Positions 1 through 6,298 of a stretch of DNA of 8,133 nucleotides are shown one piece after another; position 1 is the stretch's first letter; the number at the start of each line of letters is the position of its first letter. The stretch is from NCBI GenBank assembly GCA_946631935.1, contig CAMPAP010000009.1, positions 1-8,133 of the forward strand. Reading direction: 5' to 3'. The stretch is from an uncultured Lachnospiraceae bacterium (GTDB taxonomy: Bacteria > Bacillota > Clostridia > Lachnospirales > Lachnospiraceae). The translations under genes and the position numbers were made by a program. Below the pieces are notes generated by a model, which saw only the letters and a list, made by a program, of their open reading frames with translations, ran no database searches and was not told the origin of the DNA.

Positions 1-612
1 GGAAAAGGTATTATCAGAAAAATAAAATCTCCGTTAAAAGTTTTCTTTGCATCAGTGATCGGCGCAGGGCTTATCTTTGTGCTGGCCACACAGTGCATGG
101 TTTTAAACGGATTTTTTGCACAAAATGTCTCTGATCTTGATTATATTATCGTCTTAGGAGCACAGGTTAAGCCCACAGGACCTGCCGTTGTCACCAGGAT
201 GAGACTGGACATGACATATGACTATGCCATGGAAAACCCGGGTACCGTCATAGTCGTCTCGGGAGGAAAGGGAAGCAACGAGATCACTTCCGAAGCGCAG
301 GTGATGAAGGATTATCTTACAGGCCGCGGAATAGACGAAAGCAGGATCATTATGGAGGATCTGTCAACAAACACTTCCGAAAACCTGAGATTTTGCATGA
401 ATGTAAAGCCCGATATGTCAGATGCTTCCGTCGGAATTGTAACAAGTAATTTCCATGTTTTCAGAGCTCTTGCCATAGCAAGAAAAAGCGGATATACCGA
501 TATTTACGGTATACCCGCCGCTTCAGTTCCGCTTTATCTTCCCAACAACATGATCCGGGAAAGCATCGGGATATTGAAGGATTTCCTTATGGGAAATCTC
601 AGTTTTGTGTAA
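1..612 (+). CDS. DUF218 (YdcF/SanA/ElyC-like) membrane-anchored protein, 5' truncated
   Basis: The frame is open from base 1 to the TAA at 610-612 (203 codons seen), so the gene starts upstream of the window. A GTG at 55 lies in frame but has no ribosome binding site and sits inside a hydrophobic segment, so it is an unlikely start. Window residues about 13-36 form a membrane helix preceded by basic residues. The DUF218 fold follows: VLGAQV (51-56), SGGKG (87-91) followed by EITSEAQVM, DLSTNTSENL (120-129), and a TSNFHVFRAL motif. These conserved glycine, serine and acidic positions are typical of the family, whose members in E. coli (SanA, ElyC, YdcF) are linked to envelope integrity. Firmicute versions often have several membrane helices before this domain, so more helices probably lie upstream. 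The biochemical activity is not established, and any envelope role here is inference. The gene converges on the phosphoglucomutase gene. Confidence 0.88.
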   Translation, partial: GKGIIRKIKSPLKVFFASVIGAGLIFVLATQCMVLNGFFAQNVSDLDYIIVLGAQVKPTGPAVVTRMRLDMTYDYAMENPGTVIVVSGGKGSNEITSEAQVMKDYLTGRGIDESRIIMEDLSTNTSENLRFCMNVKPDMSDASVGIVTSNFHVFRALAIARKSGYTDIYGIPAASVPLYLPNNMIRESIGILKDFLMGNLSFV

Positions 613-648
613 AATGCCTGACAGGGATCCCGCCATGCAGTTATGATC

Positions 649-2394
649 TCACTCTACGCTGCAGATCACATCCATCACCGCCTTTTTGATCTCAGCATTG
701 GCATCTAAAGCTTCCTGCCTTGAACCCTGCTTTGTATAAAAATAGAATTTGATCTTAGGCTCTGTTCCCGAAGGTCTTATGGCAAACCAGGTATCCTCTC
801 CTTCAAGAAAATATCTGAGCGCATTGGTCCCCGGGATCTTATTTTCGGGATGGCGGATATCTTCAGATCCGTCTTTATAATCGATGACTTTTTCCACCTT
901 CCTGCCGGCAATCTCAGTCATGGGATTTTTTCTCAGATGCTCCATCATCCTTGCAATTCTCTTGCTGCCCTCTATTCCTTCAAGCACAAGATTAGGTTCA
1001 TCCTCTGCATAGAATCCGAACCTTTCATAAAGATCCATCAAAACCCTGTAAAGTGATTTTCCGCTTTTTTTCTTATAATATGCCGCAGCTTCCGCAACAA
1101 GCATCCCGGCGCTGATGCCGTCCTTGTCCCTTATATCTTCACAGGCTGCATATCCCACGGACTCCTCGTAACCGAAGAGGTATCTTTCATTTCTGCTTTC
1201 AAGATAGGGGATAAGACCGCAGATATTTTTAAAGCCCGTAAGGGATTCATACATCTTAACCCCGTATTTTTCAGCCATCACGGTGGACATGGTGGAAGTA
1301 ACTATGGACTTGACCATTGCTCCGTTCTGAGGCAGTATTCCGGCATCCTTCATTCCGTCAAGGATATAACCAACAAGGATATAGCCCGTCTGGTTTCCGT
1401 TAAGAGGCAGGTACTCTCCGTTATCCATAAGAAGCTCTATGGCAAATCTGTCCGCATCGGGATCCGTTGCCATAAGAAGCTGGGCGCCGGTCTTTTTCCC
1501 CAGCTCTTCAGACATCTTAAAGGCCTTAGGATCCTCGGGATTTGGGTAACCTACCGTGGTAAAGTCCGGATCCGGGTCTTTCTGCTCCTCAACGATGGAG
1601 ATATTTGCAAAGCCCCTTTCCTTCATGACTGTCATAAAAGGAATGCTCCCTGCACCGTTAAGAGGGGTGTAAACTATGGGAATGGACAGATCAAGTTCCT
1701 CACCTTCGTGGATCGCAAGCCCTTTTATCTTATCCAGATATTCTCTGTCATATTTTTCGTCAAGAATGGTGACAAAGCCTTCGGAAACAGCCTTCCCATA
1801 GGCTTTATCCAGGGTATCATCAAGTGCGGTCATCCCTTTTATTCCGGTAAAATAATCCACCGCATTGATGCACTCTGTCATGCCGTCTGCAACTGATGAG
1901 CTTACCTGGCATCCGTCTTCCCAATATGCCTTGAATCCGTTATATTCCCTGGGATTATGGGATGCGGTTATGTTGATGCCTGATACGCACTTAAGCCTTC
2001 TGATCATAAATGCAAGTTCGGGTGTCGGCCTGAGTGAAGGAAAGGTATATGCCATGATGCCGTTTTCCGCAAGGATAAGTGCCGTCATTTTGGAAAATTC
2101 CGCGGAAAAATGTCTGGGATCGTGAGCTATCACAACCCCTCTTTTACAGGCCTCATCTCCGGCTTTTTTGATATAATCCGCAATTCCCTGAGCCGCACGC
2201 CCTACGGTGAAGCGGTTCATGCGGTTTGTTCCCACGCCAACCTTGCCTCTGAGTCCCGCGGTACCAAAGGAAAGATCCTTGTAAAACCTGTCTTCAAGTT
2301 CCCCCTCATCCTTCAGATTCGTCAGTTCCTCATACAGAGGATCGGATTTTTCCAGACTGTTTTTCCATTCACCTACTTTTTCGGTATATAACAT
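649..2394 (-). CDS. pgcA: alpha-phosphoglucomutase / phosphomannomutase, PgcA type
   Basis: This 581-residue enzyme of the alpha-D-phosphohexomutase superfamily interconverts glucose-1-phosphate and glucose-6-phosphate, and often the mannose phosphates, in the cytoplasm. All four functional loops are visible: the phosphoserine loop TASHNP (143-148, S145), the metal loop DPDADR (311-316), the sugar-specificity loop GYEES (408-412) and the phosphate-binding loop RPSGTEPK (540-547). The N-terminal FGTAGLRG (43-50) is also typical. The length matches B. subtilis PgcA (581 aa). The start is the ATG whose complement is at 2392-2394; AAAGGGAG (complement of 2401-2408) lies 6 nt upstream. The product supplies glucose-1-phosphate for UDP-glucose, glycolipid and polysaccharide synthesis. 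The gene is divergent from the ABC exporter operon and convergent with the DUF218 gene. Sequence alone does not settle preference for glucose, mannose or pentose phosphates; the length and loops favour PgcA. Confidence 0.95.
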   Translation of the reverse strand: MLYTEKVGEWKNSLEKSDPLYEELTNLKDEGELEDRFYKDLSFGTAGLRGKVGVGTNRMNRFTVGRAAQGIADYIKKAGDEACKRGVVIAHDPRHFSAEFSKMTALILAENGIMAYTFPSLRPTPELAFMIRRLKCVSGINITASHNPREYNGFKAYWEDGCQVSSSVADGMTECINAVDYFTGIKGMTALDDTLDKAYGKAVSEGFVTILDEKYDREYLDKIKGLAIHEGEELDLSIPIVYTPLNGAGSIPFMTVMKERGFANISIVEEQKDPDPDFTTVGYPNPEDPKAFKMSEELGKKTGAQLLMATDPDADRFAIELLMDNGEYLPLNGNQTGYILVGYILDGMKDAGILPQNGAMVKSIVTSTMSTVMAEKYGVKMYESLTGFKNICGLIPYLESRNERYLFGYEESVGYAACEDIRDKDGISAGMLVAEAAAYYKKKSGKSLYRVLMDLYERFGFYAEDEPNLVLEGIEGSKRIARMMEHLRKNPMTEIAGRKVEKVIDYKDGSEDIRHPENKIPGTNALRYFLEGEDTWFAIRPSGTEPKIKFYFYTKQGSRQEALDANAEIKKAVMDVICSVE

Positions 2395-2437
2395 ATCATT
2401 CTCCCTTTAAAATGCATGAATATACGGGTTTTTAATA

Positions 2438-2446
2438 ATTTTACCA
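2438..2446 (-). promoter_or_regulatory. possible extended -10 promoter element for the phosphoglucomutase gene
   Basis: Read on the minus strand, this is TGG-TAAAAT, which fits an extended -10 element (TGn followed by a TATAAT-like hexamer). It lies about 45 bp upstream of the start codon. No good -35 hexamer is present at 16-18 bp, so this is a weak assignment. A second AT-rich hexamer (TATATT on the minus strand, nearer the gene) is an alternative. Confidence 0.3.
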
Positions 2447-2490
2447 CAATTTGCACACATATATGTCCTGATTTCGGAACCCACATTTTG

Positions 2491-2518
2491 TTGACTTGAA
2501 CCGTGCAGGTTTTATAAT
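2491..2518 (+). promoter_or_regulatory. sigma-A type promoter of the ABC exporter operon
   Basis: The -35 box TTGACT (2491-2496) and the perfect -10 box TATAAT (2513-2518) are separated by 16 bp. Transcription would start near 2525, giving a leader of about 30 nt. That leader carries AAGGA (2542-2546), 9 nt before the ATG at 2556. It is too short for a riboswitch or attenuator. No gene for a MarR-type regulator, commonly found beside such exporters, is present here. Confidence 0.8.
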
Positions 2519-2555
2519 AATATAGTCGGATTAAATATATTAAGGAAATGATAAA

Positions 2556-4307
2556 ATGTGGAAAAGAATCCTATCTGAGGTACGGGAATACAAGCTCCCG
2601 GCCGTATTAACACCTCTTTGCATGCTGATCGAGGTGGCCATGGAAATGGTCGTTCCCTATCTGATGGCATCGATCATCGATGAAGGCGTCTACGCCGGGA
2701 ATATGAATCATATATTGAAGATCGGTCTTTATATGGTTATCGCCGCTCTGATCGGTTTTATCGGCGGAATACTCGGAGGCCGCTTTGCTTCGGTAGCGGC
2801 AACCGGCCTTGCGAAAAATCTAAGGAAGTCCATGTATGACAACATACAGACTTTTTCATTCTCAAATATCGATAAATTCTCAACATCAAGCCTTGTAACA
2901 AGGCTTACCACCGATGTCACCAATGTCCAGAACTCGTTCATGATGATCCTTCGGATGGCAATGCGTGCGCCTGCAAGTATCATTGTGGCCATGTGCATGG
3001 CTTTTTACATCAATGCCCGGATAGCCAGGGTTTATCTCGTTGCAGTCATCGCCCTTGGAATTGTTGTTTTTACCATAATAAGCAGTGCAACCAAAGTATT
3101 CAGAAAAGCATTCCCCAGATATGATAAATTAAACGAATCCGTCCAGGAAAATGTCACCGCCATCCGCGTTGTCAAGGCATATGTCAGGGAAGACGAGCAG
3201 ATAGACAGGTTCAGGAAGGCCTCAAAGGGAATTTACGACATCTTCAAAAAAGCCGAAGGCAAGGTGGTACTGAACATGCCCATCATGCAGCTCACCGTTT
3301 TTTCCTGCATTCTCATCATCAGCTGGATGGGCGCAAAGATGATAAGTGTGGGCGACCTTACTACCGGCGAACTCATGAGCCTTCTTGCATACTGCATGAA
3401 CATCCTGATGAATCTCATGATGCTTTCCATGATATTCGTTATGCTTACCATAAGCGCCGCCAGCGCCGAGCGTATCGCGGAGGTCCTTAATGAGGAATCG
3501 GATCTTAAAAACCCCGAAAACCCGGTGACCGAGATAAAGGACGGCTCCGTAAGCTTCAAAAACGTTTCCTTTGCATATAATTATGAAAAAGGCGGAAAAC
3601 CCGTACTTGAAAACATAAATATCGATATAAATTCCGGTGAGACCATCGGGATCATGGGTGCCACCGGCTCCTCCAAATCAACCCTGGTCAGCCTTATCAG
3701 CAGGCTGTATGACGTAACCTCGGGAAGCGTTAAGGTCGGAGGGCTTGATGTAAAGGAATATGACCTGGAGACCCTCAGAAATTCCGTTGCCGTGGTCCTC
3801 CAGAAAAACCAGCTTTTTTCCGGAACGGTCATAGAAAATCTCCGCTGGGGAAAAGCCGACGCCACATATGAAGAATGCAAAAAAGCCTGTGAAATGGCAT
3901 GTGCGGATGAATTCATCAGCAAAATGCCCGAAGGATACGATTCCAGGATCGAGCAGGGCGGAAATAATATTTCCGGTGGGCAGAAGCAAAGGCTCTGTAT
4001 AGCAAGGGCTCTTCTTAAGGACCCGAAGATCTTGATCTTAGACGACTCAACCAGTGCGGTTGATACCGCAACCGATGCAAAGATCAGATCATCCTTCAGG
4101 TCACAGATCCCCGGAGTTACCAAGTTCATAATCGCCCAGCGTATCTCAAGCATTCAGGATGCCGACAGGATCATCGTGCTCGACAACGGTAAGATAAACG
4201 GCATCGGCACACACGAAGAATTGCTTAAAAATAACGAGATATACAGGGAAGTTTACGAATCACAGAACGGCGGAGCCAGGGATTTTGACGAAACGGAGGT
4301 GGTTTAA
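2556..4307 (+). CDS. ABC exporter half-transporter, degenerate-site subunit of a heterodimer
   Basis: A 583-residue type IV (ABCB-like) half-transporter: a six-helix membrane domain (about residues 14-300) followed by an ATPase domain (about 330-575). Motifs in order are Walker A GATGSSKS (368-375), Q-loop Q416, signature ISGGQ (472-476), Walker B ending ILILDD (D496, D497), D-loop SAVD (500-503) and the switch position Q528 within AQR. The catalytic glutamate is replaced by aspartate (D497) and the switch histidine by glutamine (Q528). This is the pattern of the non-catalytic subunit in heterodimeric exporters such as TM287/288, LmrCD and BmrCD. Walker A also has serine at 373 where glycine is usual. 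The partner is the next gene, which starts on the base after this stop codon. The likely role is ATP-driven efflux of drugs, lipids or peptides; the substrate cannot be read from sequence. Confidence 0.95.
   Translation: MWKRILSEVREYKLPAVLTPLCMLIEVAMEMVVPYLMASIIDEGVYAGNMNHILKIGLYMVIAALIGFIGGILGGRFASVAATGLAKNLRKSMYDNIQTFSFSNIDKFSTSSLVTRLTTDVTNVQNSFMMILRMAMRAPASIIVAMCMAFYINARIARVYLVAVIALGIVVFTIISSATKVFRKAFPRYDKLNESVQENVTAIRVVKAYVREDEQIDRFRKASKGIYDIFKKAEGKVVLNMPIMQLTVFSCILIISWMGAKMISVGDLTTGELMSLLAYCMNILMNLMMLSMIFVMLTISAASAERIAEVLNEESDLKNPENPVTEIKDGSVSFKNVSFAYNYEKGGKPVLENINIDINSGETIGIMGATGSSKSTLVSLISRLYDVTSGSVKVGGLDVKEYDLETLRNSVAVVLQKNQLFSGTVIENLRWGKADATYEECKKACEMACADEFISKMPEGYDSRIEQGGNNISGGQKQRLCIARALLKDPKILILDDSTSAVDTATDAKIRSSFRSQIPGVTKFIIAQRISSIQDADRIIVLDNGKINGIGTHEELLKNNEIYREVYESQNGGARDFDETEVV
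4295..4302 (+). promoter_or_regulatory. ribosome binding site for the second ABC subunit, inside the first gene
   Basis: GGAGGTGG lies within the last codons of the first ABC gene, 5-8 nt before the ATG at 4308. The stop TAA (4305-4307) and the ATG directly abut, so the two subunits are probably translationally coupled, which would help balance a 1:1 heterodimer. Confidence 0.85.
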
Positions 4308-6206
4308 ATGCCGGGACCCAGAGGAAATTCACTCGGAAGACCGGGGCCCAAGGCTCAAAACCCCGGAAAAATGTTCAAACGTATCATGGGATATGTGATG
4401 AAGACCTATAAGATTCATTACATTGTCGTAATAATATGTATCATAACATCGGTACTCTGCACGCTTCAGGGAACCCTGTTCATGAAAGAGCTGATAGATA
4501 AATATATCACTCCTTACCTGCTCTCCGACTCAGAGCCCAATTTCATTCCCCTGAGAAACGCGATCATCAGAGTGGCATGCTTCTACGCATTGGGAGTCTT
4601 TGCAAGCTTTGTCCAGCAAAAGACCATGATAGTCGTAACCCAGGGTACCATGCAGTCAATGAGAAATGATCTCTTTGGCAAGATGGAAAAGCTTCCCATA
4701 AAATACTTTGACACACACGCCCATGGAGACATCATGTCCATCTATACAAATGACATAGATACCATGAGGCAGATGATCTCCATGAGCATCCCCCAGTGTA
4801 TCAATTCAGGAATAACAATTGTTACTACGCTTATTTCCATGATCATCCTCAGCCCCTGGCTAACATTAGTAACAATTGTTATGGTTGCTGTAATGCTGTT
4901 CTGTACAGGCTTTGCCGCAAAAAACAGCGGAAAGCATTTTGTCGTTCAGCAAAAGCAGCTGGGAACTGTCAACGGTTTCATCGAAGAGATGATCACCGGT
5001 CAGAAAGTCATCAAAGTATTCTGCCATGAAGAAACAGGCAAGAAAGATTTCGAAAAATTAAATAACGTGTTGTTTGATGCTTCATCCAAAGCAAATACCT
5101 ACGCTAACGCCCTGGGCCCCATAAACGCACAGCTTGGAAATCTCAGTTATGTCCTCTGTGCGATAACAGGTGGTATTCTTGCTCTTCTCACACCACTTAC
5201 GGTGGGAGCAGTTGCTTCTTTCCTTACTCTGAACAAAAGCTTCAATATGCCAATATCCCAGGTTGCCCAGCAGTTCAATTCCATCATAATGGCAATGGCC
5301 GGTGCCGAAAGAATATTTGCTCTGATGGATGAAGAACCTGAAACAGACGAAGGCTATGTAACGCTCGTCAATGCTAAGGAAGAAAACGGCCGGCTTACCG
5401 AGACTCCTGAGCATACCGGCAAATGGGCATGGAAACACTATCACAAAGCCGAAGGCACCACGGACTACAAACCTCTCGAAGGTAATGTGGTATTTGACGG
5501 GGTCGATTTCGGATATACCGATGAGAAAATGGTACTTCATGATATAAGACTTGAAGCAAAACCCGGACAAAAAATAGCTTTTGTCGGATCCACCGGTGCA
5601 GGAAAAACTACCATAACAAATCTTATCAACCGTTTCTACGATATACAGGACGGAAAGATCAGATTCGACGGCATCAATATAAATAAGATAATCAAAGCCG
5701 ACCTGAGAAGATCTCTCGGGATCGTGCTTCAGGAAACCTGTCTTTTCACGGGAACCATAGCAGATAACATACGTTTTGGAAAGCTTGATGCCACGGACGA
5801 AGAGGTCATCGCCGCTGCAAAGCTGGCCAATGCGGATGAATTCATCACAAAGCTTCCCGACGGATACAACACGATGCTCACCGGAAACGGCACAAACCTT
5901 TCCCAGGGACAGAGACAGCTTCTGGCCATCGCTAGATGTGCCATTGAAGATCCTCCGGTCCTTATTCTCGATGAAGCAACCAGTTCCATAGATACCAGAA
6001 CCGAAAGGATCATCCAGGAGGGAATGGATAAACTGATGCACGGAAGAACATCCTTCGTCATAGCTCACAGATTATCCACCGTAAAAAATGCAGACTGCAT
6101 CATGGTACTTGAGCAGGGCAGGATAATCGAAAGCGGAACACATGATGAACTGATCAGCCTGAAGGGAAAGTATTATTCTCTTTATACAGGAAGTTCAATA
6201 GCTTGA
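4308..6206 (+). CDS. ABC exporter half-transporter, catalytic-site subunit of a heterodimer
   Basis: A 632-residue half-transporter and partner of the preceding gene. A Gly/Pro-rich basic N-terminus (1-20) leads into six membrane helices (about 36-330), then the ATPase domain (about 390-625). Motifs are Walker A GSTGAGKT (427-434), Q-loop Q475, signature NLSQGQ (530-535), Walker B VLILDE (551-556, catalytic E556), D-loop SSID (559-562) and switch H587. The catalytic residues are intact, but the signature has glutamine where LSGGQ has its first glycine. This matches the catalytic subunit of TM287/288-type exporters. Opposed to the first subunit, it gives one degenerate site (subunit 1 Walker motifs with this signature) and one active site (these Walker motifs with the subunit 1 signature). 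Residues about 345-391 form an insertion containing GKWAWKHYH between the membrane and ATPase domains; from memory, this recurs in clostridial homologues. Substrate unknown; the complex acts in the cytoplasmic membrane. Confidence 0.95.
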   Translation: MPGPRGNSLGRPGPKAQNPGKMFKRIMGYVMKTYKIHYIVVIICIITSVLCTLQGTLFMKELIDKYITPYLLSDSEPNFIPLRNAIIRVACFYALGVFASFVQQKTMIVVTQGTMQSMRNDLFGKMEKLPIKYFDTHAHGDIMSIYTNDIDTMRQMISMSIPQCINSGITIVTTLISMIILSPWLTLVTIVMVAVMLFCTGFAAKNSGKHFVVQQKQLGTVNGFIEEMITGQKVIKVFCHEETGKKDFEKLNNVLFDASSKANTYANALGPINAQLGNLSYVLCAITGGILALLTPLTVGAVASFLTLNKSFNMPISQVAQQFNSIIMAMAGAERIFALMDEEPETDEGYVTLVNAKEENGRLTETPEHTGKWAWKHYHKAEGTTDYKPLEGNVVFDGVDFGYTDEKMVLHDIRLEAKPGQKIAFVGSTGAGKTTITNLINRFYDIQDGKIRFDGININKIIKADLRRSLGIVLQETCLFTGTIADNIRFGKLDATDEEVIAAAKLANADEFITKLPDGYNTMLTGNGTNLSQGQRQLLAIARCAIEDPPVLILDEATSSIDTRTERIIQEGMDKLMHGRTSFVIAHRLSTVKNADCIMVLEQGRIIESGTHDELISLKGKYYSLYTGSSIA

Positions 6207-6232
6207 AACCCTTGGAAACACGGGGTTTAATT
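6206..6232 (+). terminator. weak possible terminator after the ABC operon
   Basis: AAACCC (6206-6211) can pair with GGGTTT (6223-6228) across an 11-nt loop, followed by AATT rather than a clean U-tract. The stem is short and AT-flanked, so termination here would be partial at best. Read-through into the DUF853 gene is possible. Confidence 0.25.
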
Positions 6233-6284
6233 TAATAACTATGTTATCGTAACTTTGTTATTATAACAGTATATATTTTATAAC
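6229..6284 (+). promoter_or_regulatory. AT-rich control region with nested dyads upstream of the DUF853 gene
   Basis: Outer arms TAATAAC (6233-6239) and GTTATTA (6257-6263) and inner arms GTTA (6243-6246) and TAAC (6250-6253) share one centre at 6248, giving 12 matches in 15 pairs. GTTATCGTAAC (6243-6253) and the perfect palindrome GTTATTATAAC (6257-6267) are also similar 11-mers spaced exactly 14 bp apart. This looks like a tandem operator or a promoter-proximal hairpin. No canonical -35/-10 pair is obvious; TATAAC (6262-6267) and TATATT (6272-6277) are possible -10 elements. The ribosome binding site AGGAGGT (6286-6292) follows, 6 nt before the ATG at 6299. Confidence 0.45.
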
Positions 6285-6298
6285 CAGGAGGTATTTCT

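Noticed and set aside
55..612. A complete 185-residue DUF218 protein starting at the GTG at 55
   Set aside because: The frame stays open to base 1, there is no ribosome binding site before the GTG, and the GTG falls within the hydrophobic helix.
2519..2555. A riboswitch or attenuator in the ABC operon leader
   Set aside because: The predicted leader is only about 30 nt, AT-rich, and has no stable stem-loop.
3581..4153. A 190-codon antisense open frame inside the first ABC gene
   Set aside because: It mirrors the ATPase domain coding sequence and has no recognisable motif or independent support.
5082..6068. A 328-codon antisense open frame inside the second ABC gene
   Set aside because: It lies wholly opposite a gene with all ABC motifs, its peptide is low in recognisable domains and rich in Cys/Phe/Ser, and no ribosome binding site was evident. 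It is a by-product of codon bias.
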